Notes: a model not told the origin generated them from the sequence alone. Positions 34,031 to 43,417 are shown, numbered from the stretch's first letter. The stretch is DNA of 64,000 bases from Marispirochaeta aestuarii (GCF_002087085.1 NZ_MWQY01000016.1:1-64000), one strand, 5' to 3'. Numbers and translations: made by a program.

Positions 34031-35266
34031 ATGAGCGTACAAGAAATGATTCTGAAGAAGGCTGAAGGCTATCGTGACGAGGCGGCCCGGGTATTGAGCG
34101 ATCTTATCAGGCTTAAATCCTACAGCTCCGCTGAAAAGGATGTCTGTCTTCGCATAAAAGAGATGTGCGAACAGTACGGTTTCGACGAGGTGCGGATCGA
34201 CGGCCTGGGGAGTGTAATAGCACGGGTCGGATCGGGCCCGAAGAAGCTGGCCATCGACGCCCATATCGACACCGTCGAGGTGGGAGATCCCGCCCAGTGG
34301 CAGAAAGATCCTTTTTCGGGAGAGATTTCCGACGGCTTTGTCTATGGTCGGGGTGCTTCGGACCAGAAGGGGGGAGCCGCCTCGATGATTACCGCCGGAC
34401 GTATTCTGAAAGAGCTGGGCTACGACGGGGAGTACTCGGTCTATTTTACCTTTACCGTTATGGAAGAGGACTGCGACGGGATGTGCTGGAAGTACCTGAT
34501 CGAGGAGGAGGGTTTGAAGCCCGATTTCGCCGTCTCCACCGAACCTACATCCTGCAGGCTTTACCGGGGACACCGGGGCAGGATGGAGATGGTCGCCCGC
34601 TTGAAAGGTGTCTCCGCTCACGGCTCGGCCCCGGAACGGGGAGAGAGCGCAGCCTACAAGGCTGCCCGGGCAGCCCTGGCAATGGAGCAGCTGAACAGCG
34701 ACCTCAAGCCTGATGAGGACAATTTCCTTGGAAAGGGGACCATCGTCGTCAGCCAGATCGATGTCAAGGGTCCCAGCCAGTGCGCCGTTCCGGATCAGGC
34801 CATGCTCTATCTTGACCGGCGACTGACCTGGGGGGAGGACAAGGAGCTGGCCATATCCCAGGTAAAGGAGTACATGGCCCGGGCCATCGGTGAAGATGAA
34901 TCCGCCGTAAGCGTCAGCATGCCCCGATACGAGAAGCGGGGATGGAAGGAGGCCGACTACAGCCAGGAACTCTACTTCCCCACCTGGAAGATCCCCGAGG
35001 AGCACGAGATAGTCCAGGCCGGCAGGCGTGCCTACGAGGCGCTCTGGGGAAAATCCCCGGTAATCGACAAGTGGACCTTTTCCACCAACCTGGTGGCGGT
35101 AACGGGACGGCACAAAATCCCCGCCATAGGTTTCGGCCCGGGGGATGAGAACCAGGCCCATGCCCCCAACGAAAAGACCCGGGTGGAGGATCTTGTTATC
35201 TGTTCCGCCTTCTACGCCATGCTGCCCTACGCCCTGGAAGGGCAGGAAGGAAAAGGCGGGGCATGA
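34031..35266 (+). CDS. ygeY: YgeY-type M20 family hydrolase
   Basis: 411 residues (E. coli YgeY 403). M20/ArgE-DapE fold: first metal motif DAHIDTVEVGD near residue 75, GRGASDQKGG with the bridging Asp near 106, catalytic Glu pair EEDCDG near 144, and the dimerisation domain containing GHRGRMEM and AHGSAPERGE. The last metal ligand is HAPNE near the C-terminus. It would hydrolyse an N-acyl or ureido/formamido amino acid produced by ring opening, giving the amino acid taken up by the PLP enzymes encoded beside it. AGGGGA ribosome site; overlaps the next gene by ATGA. Confidence 0.92.
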   Translation: MSVQEMILKKAEGYRDEAARVLSDLIRLKSYSSAEKDVCLRIKEMCEQYGFDEVRIDGLGSVIARVGSGPKKLAIDAHIDTVEVGDPAQWQKDPFSGEISDGFVYGRGASDQKGGAASMITAGRILKELGYDGEYSVYFTFTVMEEDCDGMCWKYLIEEEGLKPDFAVSTEPTSCRLYRGHRGRMEMVARLKGVSAHGSAPERGESAAYKAARAALAMEQLNSDLKPDEDNFLGKGTIVVSQIDVKGPSQCAVPDQAMLYLDRRLTWGEDKELAISQVKEYMARAIGEDESAVSVSMPRYEKRGWKEADYSQELYFPTWKIPEEHEIVQAGRRAYEALWGKSPVIDKWTFSTNLVAVTGRHKIPAIGFGPGDENQAHAPNEKTRVEDLVICSAFYAMLPYALEGQEGKGGA

Positions 35267-36414
35267 TCAGTTTCAGCTGTGCCTGCAGCCTCTGCGGCCG
35301 GGAGTACGAATTTACCCCTGAACGGATGCTCTGCGACGACTGCGCATCCCGGCAGACCCCGGACCAGCCCTTGATGGGGGTCCTGGAGTTCCGTCCGGAA
35401 GGGCAGCTCCCCCGGGACTGGGACAGCCTGGATCTGCTGCCGGTGGAACGGGAGTACTTTCCCCCGGTTCCCGTGGGGCAGACGCCCCTGTGGGAACCGG
35501 AAATTCTGCGCAGGGAGACCGGATTTCCAAAACTCTTTCTGAAGGATGACAGCCGGAATCCCACGGGATCCCTGAAGGACAGGGCCAGCTATCTGGTGGC
35601 CGCCTACGCCAGACGGGAAGGCATCGAACGCATCGTGGTGGCATCCACCGGCAATGCCGGCTCCTCCATGGCGGGAATCGGTGCCGCGGCGGGACTTTCG
35701 GTTAAGCTCTTTCTTCCTGCTTCTGCTCCGCCTGCCAAGCTTGTTCAGTCCCTTCAGTATGGTGCGGACCTGATTCGGGTCGACGGAACCTACGACCTGG
35801 CATACGACCGCTCCATGGCCTGTGTCGCCGGGGAGGGCGGACTCTCGCGGAATACCGCCCACAATCCCCTGACCATTGAAGGCAAGAAGACCGTCTCCCT
35901 GGAGATCTTCCGACAGCTGGGAGGCCGTGTACCGGATTACGTCTTCGTCCCTACCGGAGACGGGGTAATCCTGAGCGGCGTCTACCGGGGCTTCGAGGAT
36001 CTGTTCAGCCTGGGGCTGGCAGACCGGATGCCCTGCTGCGTTGCGGTCCAGGCGGAGGGTTCTGCGGCCATAAGCCGTGCCCTGGATGCCGGCAGTTTCG
36101 GGACACCCGTCGCGTCGTCGACGATTGCCGACTCCATCTCTGTGGATGTACCCCGGGGAGGACTCTTTGCCCTGGGACGCCTTCAGCGCCACGGTGGAAA
36201 AGCGGTAATCGTGAGCGACCGGGAAATCCTTGCCGCCCAGAGGAGCCTCTCCTCCCGGTCCGGACTATTCGCTGAACCCGCCGCCGCCGCCGCGTGGGCC
36301 GGATTCGTAAAGATGAAGGATGAAATAGATCCCGGAGCCACAGTGGCAGTACTGATTACCGGAAACGGCCTGAAGGACATCGACTCTGCCAAAAAGGGAG
36401 TAAGCCTGTCATGA
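35263..36414 (+). CDS. Threonine-synthase-like PLP enzyme with N-terminal zinc-ribbon-like segment
   Basis: 383 residues. A short Cys-rich start (CACSLCGREYEF, then MLCDDCA) looks like a zinc ribbon, as in some threonine synthases. The body is fold-type II PLP: NPTGSLKDRASY with the PLP lysine near 104, ASTGNAGSSMAG for the phosphate and ring contacts, a glycine-rich VPTGDG, and a C-terminal PAAAAAW. Homoserine-pathway genes are absent around it. It sits inside the purine operon (ATGA on both sides), so it most likely performs a beta-elimination or replacement on an amino acid from ring degradation. E. coli has no counterpart in its cluster. Substrate unknown. Confidence 0.82.
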   Translation: MISFSCACSLCGREYEFTPERMLCDDCASRQTPDQPLMGVLEFRPEGQLPRDWDSLDLLPVEREYFPPVPVGQTPLWEPEILRRETGFPKLFLKDDSRNPTGSLKDRASYLVAAYARREGIERIVVASTGNAGSSMAGIGAAAGLSVKLFLPASAPPAKLVQSLQYGADLIRVDGTYDLAYDRSMACVAGEGGLSRNTAHNPLTIEGKKTVSLEIFRQLGGRVPDYVFVPTGDGVILSGVYRGFEDLFSLGLADRMPCCVAVQAEGSAAISRALDAGSFGTPVASSTIADSISVDVPRGGLFALGRLQRHGGKAVIVSDREILAAQRSLSSRSGLFAEPAAAAAWAGFVKMKDEIDPGATVAVLITGNGLKDIDSAKKGVSLS

Positions 36415-38552
36415 GTGCCGATATAAGCAAATCGATTCCCCGGGCCGACGGCAGGGCCAAGGCCGAAGGGCGGGCACGCTATATTGCCGATTATCCCCAT
36501 GATGATATGCTGTGCGCCCGTTTTTACCGGGCACCTTTTTCCCGGGGGATAATACGCTCCATCAAACTACCGGAACTCCCCGAGGGCTACCATGCGGTTG
36601 ACTATCGGGATATCCCTGCGGCCAACCATATAGCCCTGATCAAGAACGACCTGCCCGCCTTTGCGGAAAAGGAGATCCGCTACAGGGGACAGATCATCCT
36701 CATTCTGGCGGGCCCCGACCCGGACATGGTTGACGAACTCCTTCAGGAAATCGAGGTGGATTACGAGGCGGGAATCCCCGCTGCAGGTATCGATGAGGGG
36801 CTTGCCTGTGTCGGCGGTCCCATCCATGGAACAGACAACATTTATGCCGATCTCCATATAAAAAAAGGCGATCCCGACGCAGCATTCGCCTCTGCGGCCC
36901 GGATCGTGGAGGGAGAATACTCCACCGGGTTTCAGGAACAGCTCTATATGGAGCCCCAGGGGCTCATGGCCTGGACGGAGGAAGAGAACCGGAAGGTGGT
37001 GGTTCAGGGGTCCATGCAGTGCCCCTATTACGTTAAGCATTCCGTGGAAGAGGTACTGGGCGAGGGCTATGAGGTCAGGGTCATCGAGACAACCACCGGC
37101 GGCGCCTTCGGCGGCAAGGAGGACTACCCTGAGATTATGGGAGCCCCCCTGGCGGTGGCTGCCGTCAAAATCGGAAAACCCTTGAGGATGGTCTTCGACC
37201 GTTTCGAGGACCTCTCCTGGACCTCCAAGAGGCACCCCTCACGGACCCGGATCCGCACCGCCCATGACGCGGATGGACGGATCACAGCCATGGATTACGA
37301 CATAATCATCGACGGCGGTGCCTACGAAAGCTACTCCCTGATAGTTTTGCAGCGTGCCATCTTTACCTCCAACGGGGTCTATAATTTCCCCAATGTGCGG
37401 GTTCGGGGCAGGGCGGTGGCAAGCTCCACCGTGCCCTCCGGCGCTTTTCGCGGTTTCGGGGCCCCCCAGGCTATCTACGCCCTGGAGATGCACATGGAGA
37501 AGGCTGCCAGGGAGTTCTCGGCGGATCCTGTTGATTACCGGATGCCCTATGTCGCTGCCAAGGGGGACCCCACCATCACCGGCGGCAGAATCCACGAAGA
37601 CGTCATCATGGACCGCCTTATAGAAAAAGCCCTGGAGATTTCCGGCTTCCGGGAAAAACGTGAACGGTACCGGAAGGAGCCCTGGAAAGGTATCGGCATC
37701 TCCTTTTTCAACCATGGCTGCGGTTTTACCGGCGACGGAGAGCAGCGTCTTATAAAGGCAAAGGCCTCCCTGCGGAAAAACGCCGACGACAGCGTGGACA
37801 TTCTTATTGCCAACATCGATATGGGGCAGGGACCACAGACTACCTTTCCAAAAATTGTGGCCCGCATTCTTGACCTCCCCCGGGAAAGGATCCGCTACGA
37901 CAACCCCGATACCGACAAGGTTCCCAATTCAGGTCCCACCGTGGCGAGCAGGACCATGATGATTGTGGGATACCTGGTTCAGAAGGCGGCAGAGCGGCTG
38001 AAAAAGGAGTGGGTCGGCGGAAAGGTCCAGGAGATCGAGGAGCACTACTCCATGCCCCCCTATGTCCGCTGGAAGCAGGAGACCCTGACCGGGGACGCCT
38101 ATCCGGCCTTCGGCTGGGGGATCAACGTGGTCGAGGTCGAGGTGGATCCCGTGACCTGGGAACCCGCAGTCCTCGGGGCCTGGGGTGTCTATGACGTGGG
38201 AGTCGCCATTGATGAGAGGGTCGTGGCCGGCCAGATCCAGGGGGGCATGAGCCAGGCCCTGGGCTACGCCTGTCTTGAAAATCTTGAAGTCGACGGTGAC
38301 GGGGTATTTCGTCAGCGTACCATGGCGGACTACATTGTTCCCACCAGCCTGGATTTTCCCCGTACGGGAGCCTGTACCCTGGACAATCCCTATGAGTACG
38401 GCCCCTTTGGTGCCAAGGGGGTGGGAGAGATCGTCCATGATGGCGGACACGCGGCTTTCTGCGCTGCTCTTGAGCAGGCCACGGGCAGGGACTGTCCTGA
38501 TGTTCCCCTTACCCCGGAACGCTTACTGGAGATTATGAACAATGACGATTGA
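36411..38552 (+). CDS. xdhA: Xanthine dehydrogenase-type molybdopterin-binding subunit
   Basis: 713 residues, molybdenum hydroxylase large subunit (E. coli XdhA 752). Aldehyde-oxidase hammerhead at 1-110, the Moco-binding GGAFGGKEDYPE near 230, FRGFGAPQA near 345, MGQGPQTTFPK and the terminal GPFGAKGVGE carrying the catalytic Glu. With the next two genes it makes a three-subunit xanthine dehydrogenase oxidising hypoxanthine to xanthine or xanthine to urate (reversible in reducing conditions). The cofactor would be finished by the MocA encoded at 15.2 kb. Coupled to its neighbours: ATGA upstream, an 11-bp overlap downstream. Confidence 0.92.
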   Translation: MSADISKSIPRADGRAKAEGRARYIADYPHDDMLCARFYRAPFSRGIIRSIKLPELPEGYHAVDYRDIPAANHIALIKNDLPAFAEKEIRYRGQIILILAGPDPDMVDELLQEIEVDYEAGIPAAGIDEGLACVGGPIHGTDNIYADLHIKKGDPDAAFASAARIVEGEYSTGFQEQLYMEPQGLMAWTEEENRKVVVQGSMQCPYYVKHSVEEVLGEGYEVRVIETTTGGAFGGKEDYPEIMGAPLAVAAVKIGKPLRMVFDRFEDLSWTSKRHPSRTRIRTAHDADGRITAMDYDIIIDGGAYESYSLIVLQRAIFTSNGVYNFPNVRVRGRAVASSTVPSGAFRGFGAPQAIYALEMHMEKAAREFSADPVDYRMPYVAAKGDPTITGGRIHEDVIMDRLIEKALEISGFREKRERYRKEPWKGIGISFFNHGCGFTGDGEQRLIKAKASLRKNADDSVDILIANIDMGQGPQTTFPKIVARILDLPRERIRYDNPDTDKVPNSGPTVASRTMMIVGYLVQKAAERLKKEWVGGKVQEIEEHYSMPPYVRWKQETLTGDAYPAFGWGINVVEVEVDPVTWEPAVLGAWGVYDVGVAIDERVVAGQIQGGMSQALGYACLENLEVDGDGVFRQRTMADYIVPTSLDFPRTGACTLDNPYEYGPFGAKGVGEIVHDGGHAAFCAALEQATGRDCPDVPLTPERLLEIMNNDD

Positions 38553-39021
38553 ATTCTTTGTAAACGGTATGCCTGTTCTGGTACAGGCCGACCCCATGAA
38601 ACGGCTTCTGGACATCCTGCGGGAGAACCTCTCCATGGCAGGAACCAAGGAGGGCTGTGGAGAGGGGGAGTGCGGCGCCTGCAGTGTTCTGATGGACGGC
38701 AGACTGGTGAACAGTTGTCTTATCCCCATGGCACAGGTCGAAGGCACCCGCGTTGAGACCATCGACGGTCTTCGGGAAAGTGCGGCCGGACAAATCCTGA
38801 GCGAAGCCTTCGCTGAGGCCCATTCAGTGCAGTGCGGTTTCTGTACCCCCGGCATGATGATGGCAACCCTGGCCCTTCTGAAGGGGAACCCCGATCCGAC
38901 GGAGGGTGAGATACGCCTGGCCCTTTCGGGAAACATCTGCCGCTGTACCGGTTATGACATGATTATCGATGGTGTGATGCTGGCCGCGCGCAGGGCACGG
39001 GAGCAGGGGGTCGCCTGGTGA
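38542..39021 (+). CDS. xdhC: Xanthine dehydrogenase 2Fe-2S subunit
   Basis: 159 residues, identical in length to E. coli XdhC. It contains both [2Fe-2S] sites: the plant-ferredoxin-like CGEGECGACSV...C near residues 40-60, and the second, CGFCTPGM near 99 with CRCTGY near 134. It passes electrons from the molybdenum subunit to the FAD subunit. It starts inside the last codons of the large-subunit gene and ends in a GTGA overlap with the FAD-subunit gene. All eight ligand cysteines are present, in contrast to the degenerate domain of XdhD nearby. Confidence 0.95.
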   Translation: MTIEFFVNGMPVLVQADPMKRLLDILRENLSMAGTKEGCGEGECGACSVLMDGRLVNSCLIPMAQVEGTRVETIDGLRESAAGQILSEAFAEAHSVQCGFCTPGMMMATLALLKGNPDPTEGEIRLALSGNICRCTGYDMIIDGVMLAARRAREQGVAW

Positions 39022-39875
39022 AAAGACTGCGACCGACACGGCTTGAGGATGCTCTGGAGTTCAGGGCTGAGTATAAGGCCCTGCCATTTGCCGGAGGGAC
39101 CGATCTGATGGTGCGTCACCGTGGTTACACCGGGACCCTTCCGAAGATACAGTCCCCGGTACTGTTTCTCGATGCCCTGGATGAGCTGAAAACCCTGGAA
39201 ATCGTGGATGGTACGCTGCGGATCGGCGCGGGGGTCAGCATGGCGGAACTGTTGGCTTTTCCTGGAACCCCTGAACTGCTTCGCCGGGCCGTGCAGCTGA
39301 TCGCGGCCCCTGCCCTCCGGAACAGGGCCAGCCTGGGAGGGAATATCTGTAACGCCTCCCCTGCAGCGGACAGCCTGCCGCCCCTGTATGTGCATCAGGC
39401 CAAGGTTGTAGCTGTTTCCCGGGAGGGAGAACGGAGTCTTCCAATTGCCGAATTCCTTACCGGTCCCGGACAGACCGCCCTCAAGGAGTATGAAATACTC
39501 CTGAGAATTGAGCTTCCCCTGCTGCCTGAGAAAGGCAGGCTTTACTACCGCAAGGTGGGGACCCGAAAAGCCAATGCCCTGTCAAAACTCTCCTCCGCAG
39601 GTTACGCAGAGATAGATAAGGGAAAGGTCCTTGATTTCCGTTTTGCCCTTGGCGCGGTGGCGCCAACGGTAATCCGTTTGTCGGAGGCGGAATCCCTGGT
39701 ACAGGGCGCATCGCTGAAAGAGATAGACACCCGTGCAGTGTCAGAAGCCGCGGAAACACGTATACAACCTATCGATGACCAGCGATCCAATGCGACATAC
39801 CGCAGGAAGATCGCCTTGAACAGTTTAATGGAATTTATTGAACAACTGAAAACTATTGTTCCGGAGGATTTATGA
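39018..39875 (+). CDS. xdhB: Xanthine dehydrogenase FAD-binding subunit
   Basis: 285 residues (E. coli XdhB 292) from a GTG that overlaps the preceding stop. FAD-binding PCMH-fold landmarks: LPFAGGTDLMV, ASLGGNICNASPAADSLPPL and, in the C-terminal domain, YYRKVGTRKANALSK. It would hand electrons from the 2Fe-2S subunit to NAD+ or a ferredoxin-like carrier. The gene order large, 2Fe-2S, FAD differs from E. coli xdhABC, in which the FAD gene comes second. Ends in an ATGA overlap with the second PLP enzyme. Confidence 0.93.
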   Translation: MKRLRPTRLEDALEFRAEYKALPFAGGTDLMVRHRGYTGTLPKIQSPVLFLDALDELKTLEIVDGTLRIGAGVSMAELLAFPGTPELLRRAVQLIAAPALRNRASLGGNICNASPAADSLPPLYVHQAKVVAVSREGERSLPIAEFLTGPGQTALKEYEILLRIELPLLPEKGRLYYRKVGTRKANALSKLSSAGYAEIDKGKVLDFRFALGAVAPTVIRLSEAESLVQGASLKEIDTRAVSEAAETRIQPIDDQRSNATYRRKIALNSLMEFIEQLKTIVPEDL

Positions 39876-41335
39876 TTGATTTGACCGTACATGAGGCACA
39901 GATTGAAAAAAACGCACAGCTCTGTGCCCGGCAGGGGATTCTTCTGCCGACATACAAGGAGATGGCGGATCCCGATACTGTTTCGGCCGAAATCAAGGAA
40001 GAGCTCAAGGGTATCGGGCTGAACCAGGTCCATTCCCGAAACCTTTACCGGGTAACCTGGGAGAACGAAGCTCTGGAGACCGGCGGCACCTACAGCGGGG
40101 TTAACTATATCGAAATTCCCTCGTCCCTGACGGGAATAAGGGCCCGGGTTGTCGGTCTTGTGGGCAAGTGGTTTCCCACCGGCGCCCATAAGGTAGGAGC
40201 CGCTTACAGCTGTCTGGCCCCGACTCTGGTGACCGGACAGTTTGATCCGGAAAAGAACATGGCGGTCTGGCCTTCCACTGGTAATTATTGCCGGGGAGGG
40301 GCCTATATTTCCCGCCTGCTGGCATGTAAATCCGTAGCGATACTCCCGGAGGAAATGTCACAGGAACGTTTCAACTGGCTCAGGAAGATGGCGGACGAGA
40401 CCATTGCAACCCCCGGGTGTGAAAGCAACGTAAAGGAGATCTTTGACAAGTGCGCCGAACTCAATGCCGAGCGGGGAGACAGCATTTTTATCTTCAACCA
40501 GTTCTCAGAATTCGGAAACCATCTCTGGCATCACGAGGTAACCGGCCGTTCAATGGAAAAGGTTCTGAAGCAGATAATGGGACCCAAAGACCGTTTTGCC
40601 GGTACCTGTGTCTCCTCGGGTTCCGCCGGAACCACTGCCAGCGGTGAGTACCTGAAGCGGGTCTACCCCGGGGCAAAACTTGCGGTGAGTGAAGCCCTGC
40701 AGTGTCCCACCCTGCTTTCCAACGGCTTCGGCGGACATCGCATCGAGGGAATCGGTGACAAGCATGTACCCTGGATACACAATCTGAAGAATACCGATAT
40801 GGTTGTAGCCATCGACGACGAAGCGACCATGAGACTTTTACGGCTCTTTAACGAAGCCCTGGGCAAGGCCTACCTGAAAGAAAAAGGAGTGGATCCGTCC
40901 CTGATCGAGGTTTTGAACGTGATGGGTATAAGCAGTATCTGTAATCTGCTCACGGCCATCAAATTTGCCAAATACTATGAACTGACGGAAGAAGATGTGG
41001 TAATGACGGTCTTCACCGATTCGGAAGCTATGTACACCTCCCGTCTTGCGGAGCTTAACGCGGAGCGGGGACCCTACACCAGGGACAACGCCGTGGCGGA
41101 CTTTGAACTTCTCCGGAGAACCGGTATCGACGCCCTGCTGGAGCTTCGTTATGAGGACCGCAAGCGTATTCATAACCTGAAATACTACACCTGGGTGGAG
41201 CAGCAGGGAAAAACCTATGCCGAGATAAACGCTCAGTGGTACGACAGGGATTACTGGGAGAATATCTACCGGGCCAAGGACAGACTTGATGAACTGATCC
41301 TGGAGTTTAACGAGCGGGTGCGGAGGTATATGTAG
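39872..41335 (+). CDS. Fold-type II PLP-dependent enzyme (cysteine-synthase superfamily, unassigned)
   Basis: 487 residues, longer than cysteine synthase (about 310) or diaminopropionate ammonia-lyase (about 400). PLP lysine K107 lies in TGAHKVGAAYSCL, the phosphate/carboxylate loop is WPSTGNYCRGGA, and the glycine-rich cradle is SSGSAGTTASGEY. It lacks the YgeX motifs (no KDES or GLNAFKALGG type block), so it is not the classical diaminopropionate ammonia-lyase. Proteins of this length class are annotated only as PLP-dependent subunit beta. As the last gene of the coupled operon it is a plausible terminal lyase releasing ammonia from the opened ring. The reaction is not known. Confidence 0.85.
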   Translation: MIDLTVHEAQIEKNAQLCARQGILLPTYKEMADPDTVSAEIKEELKGIGLNQVHSRNLYRVTWENEALETGGTYSGVNYIEIPSSLTGIRARVVGLVGKWFPTGAHKVGAAYSCLAPTLVTGQFDPEKNMAVWPSTGNYCRGGAYISRLLACKSVAILPEEMSQERFNWLRKMADETIATPGCESNVKEIFDKCAELNAERGDSIFIFNQFSEFGNHLWHHEVTGRSMEKVLKQIMGPKDRFAGTCVSSGSAGTTASGEYLKRVYPGAKLAVSEALQCPTLLSNGFGGHRIEGIGDKHVPWIHNLKNTDMVVAIDDEATMRLLRLFNEALGKAYLKEKGVDPSLIEVLNVMGISSICNLLTAIKFAKYYELTEEDVVMTVFTDSEAMYTSRLAELNAERGPYTRDNAVADFELLRRTGIDALLELRYEDRKRIHNLKYYTWVEQQGKTYAEINAQWYDRDYWENIYRAKDRLDELILEFNERVRRYM

Positions 41336-41339
41336 GATT

Positions 41340-41605
41340 TCGCAGAGTAACGCAGAGGATGAAGAGGAACCGCGCAGAGGCCGCTGAGGATGCAGAGATG
41401 GAGGGGCCGCGCAGAGGCCGCTGAGGACGCAGAGGATGGAGATGACCGCGCAGAGGTCGCAGAGTAACGGAGAGGATGGAGAGGGGCCGCGCAAAGGTCG
41501 CAGAGTAACGCAGAGGATGGAGAGGGGCCGCGCAAAGGTTGCTGAGGACGCAGAGATGAGGGGGCGCGCAGAGGCCGCGGAGGGTCGCAGAGGAGTAAAT
41601 GGAAG
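41340..41605 (+). repeat. Repeat block 1 of CGCAGAGG/CGCTGAGG units
   Basis: Six or so degenerate units of about 37-41 bp, each beginning CCGCGCAGAGG and built from the submotifs CGCAGAG, CGCTGAG and GGATGGAG. The block fills most of the 363-bp gap between the PLP-lyase gene and the amidohydrolase gene. A non-repetitive tail after it contains GCATCTCTGTTC, which recurs after block 3. No tandem CRISPR-like spacer pattern. Confidence 0.9.
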
Positions 41606-41698
41606 ATAACTCTGTGTTCTCTGCGACTCCGGGGTGAATCTTTGAAGCGAGCATCTCTGTTCTGAATCAGTACTCATGATGGATTTTTTGGAGGGGCT

Positions 41699-43069
41699 AT
41701 GATCTTGTTGAAGAATTGTTTTTACCTGGTAAAGTCGGCGGATGATCCGGGCAGCTTTGGAGTGGATGTTCTGATCCGGGGAAACCGCGTCGAGGCAGTC
41801 GGTTCGAATCTTGCTATGCCTGCAGATGCTGAGGGGAGGGTAATAGATGCTTCGCGGCATGTGGTAATTCCCGGCCTGGTAAATACTCATCACCATTTTT
41901 ATCAAACTCTTACCAGAAATCTTCCGGCGGTGCAGAACGCCAAGCTTTTTACCTGGCTGGTCTATTTATATGAAATCTGGAAATATCTGGATGAGGATGC
42001 CATCTACTGGTCCACAGCTCTGGCTACGGCGGAACTGCTTAAAACCGGCTGTACCCTGACGACCGACCATCATTATCTGTATCCCGGAGGTGTGGGGGCT
42101 GATATTATGGCCCTTCAGTTCAAGGCTGCCGGAGACACGGGAATACGCTTTTCTCCCACCAGGGGATCCATGAGCCTTTCCAAAAAGGACGGCGGGCTGC
42201 CTCCGGATACGGTAGTCCAGAGTGAAGACGATATCCTGGTCGACTCCGAGCGGGTGATCCGGGAGTTTCATGATTCCGATCCTTTTTCCATGCGAAAAAT
42301 AGCCCTTGCCCCCTGCAGTCCCTTTTCGGTGTCCGAACAGTCAATGAAGGATACCGCGGCTCTGGCGCGAAAGTACGGGGTGCTGCTGCATACCCACCTG
42401 GCGGAAACTAAGGACGAGAATAAATTCTGCGAACGAACCCTGGGGCGGCGGCCCTTGAAGGTGATGGAGGACTGTGACTTTGTGGGCCCCGATGTCTGGT
42501 TTGCCCACGGAATCCATTTTACCGATGATGAGCTTTCAGTCCTGCAAGAGACGGGCTGTCAGATTGCCCACTGCCCGACTTCCAACATGCGCCTTGGATC
42601 GGGGATTTGCAGGGTGAAAGAGATGAAGGAGATGGGGATAAACGTTGCCCTGGCGGTGGACGGCTCTGCTTCAAATGATTCTTCAGATATGCTCGGGGAG
42701 ATCCGGAATGCTCTTTTCCTGCAGCGGGTTGCCCATGGTGCCGATGCGTTAACAGGTCGGGACGTTTTCCGGATGGCGACCGAGAACGGAGCCAGACTCC
42801 TGAATTTCGAAAAAGCTGGTATAATAGAAGAGGGCGGACCTGCGGATATAGCCCTCTTTGATGTGCATAAATTGGAGTATGCAGGCTCCCTGTCGGATCC
42901 TCTGGGGGCGCTGATCTTTTCCGGTTACAACCATGGAACGGATTACACCATTGTCAACGGAAAACTCGTGGTGGAAAAAGGACGTCTTACCGGCATAGAC
43001 GAGGAGGATCTGAGTCGCAGGGCAAATGCGGCGGCGTCGAGACTCTATGAAAAAGCGGGGATTGTCTAG
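41699..43069 (+). CDS. Amidohydrolase, probably 8-oxoguanine/guanine-type deaminase
   Basis: A 456-residue zinc amidohydrolase of the ATZ/TRZ class. Metal ligands: NTHHHFYQTLTRNLPAV near 60-75, HTHLAETKDE near 240 and the Asp in VDGSASNDSSD near 330. The segments LFTWLVYLYEIWKYL and TTDHHYLYPGG match the pattern of 8-oxoguanine deaminases and hydroxyatrazine-type hydrolases. Deamination of 8-oxoguanine would give urate; guanine would give xanthine. Both fit the locus. It has its own GGAGGGG site and stands between two repeat blocks, so it may be transcribed separately. Confidence 0.85.
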   Translation: MILLKNCFYLVKSADDPGSFGVDVLIRGNRVEAVGSNLAMPADAEGRVIDASRHVVIPGLVNTHHHFYQTLTRNLPAVQNAKLFTWLVYLYEIWKYLDEDAIYWSTALATAELLKTGCTLTTDHHYLYPGGVGADIMALQFKAAGDTGIRFSPTRGSMSLSKKDGGLPPDTVVQSEDDILVDSERVIREFHDSDPFSMRKIALAPCSPFSVSEQSMKDTAALARKYGVLLHTHLAETKDENKFCERTLGRRPLKVMEDCDFVGPDVWFAHGIHFTDDELSVLQETGCQIAHCPTSNMRLGSGICRVKEMKEMGINVALAVDGSASNDSSDMLGEIRNALFLQRVAHGADALTGRDVFRMATENGARLLNFEKAGIIEEGGPADIALFDVHKLEYAGSLSDPLGALIFSGYNHGTDYTIVNGKLVVEKGRLTGIDEEDLSRRANAAASRLYEKAGIV

Positions 43070-43097
43070 CCGAGCCTGGGAAACCGTGCAGGGGGAG

Positions 43098-43395
43098 AAA
43101 GGACCGCGCAGAGGACGCAGAGGGACGCGGAGAAATAGCCGCGCAGAGGCTGGTAGGACGCAGAGGGGACGCTGAGGATTGGGGCCGCGCAGAGGACGCA
43201 GAGGACGCGGAGGACGCGGAGAAATAGCCACGCAGAGGCCGCTGAGGTTCGCAGAGAAGAGACCGCGCAGAGGACGCGGAGGAATAGCCACGCAGAGGCC
43301 GCTGAGGACGCAGAGAAGATACCACGCAGAGGCCGGTGAGGACGCAGAGGGGACGCTGAGGATTGGGGCCACGCAGAGGTCGCTGAGAGTTATGG
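43098..43395 (+). repeat. Repeat block 2 of CGCAGAGG/CGCTGAGG units
   Basis: About eight degenerate units of 25-47 bp, alternately starting CCGCGCAGAGG or CCACGCAGAGG. They contain GACGCAGAG, GACGCGGAG and GACGCTGAGGATTGGGG, the last appearing twice as a longer exact segment. It fills the 348-bp gap between the amidohydrolase and ygfM genes. Confidence 0.9.
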
Positions 43396-43417
43396 AGAAC
43401 AGGTAGAGGGGGTATGG

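Noticed and set aside
39872-41335. Calling the 487-residue PLP enzyme YgeX
   Set aside because: It is nearly 90 residues longer and does not contain the diaminopropionate ammonia-lyase active-site motifs; only the superfamily fold is shared.
40838-41905. A minus-strand frame rich in LRPLR and ASSAR through repeat block 1
   Set aside because: Translation of the CGCAGAGG repeats plus antisense of the PLP-enzyme gene.
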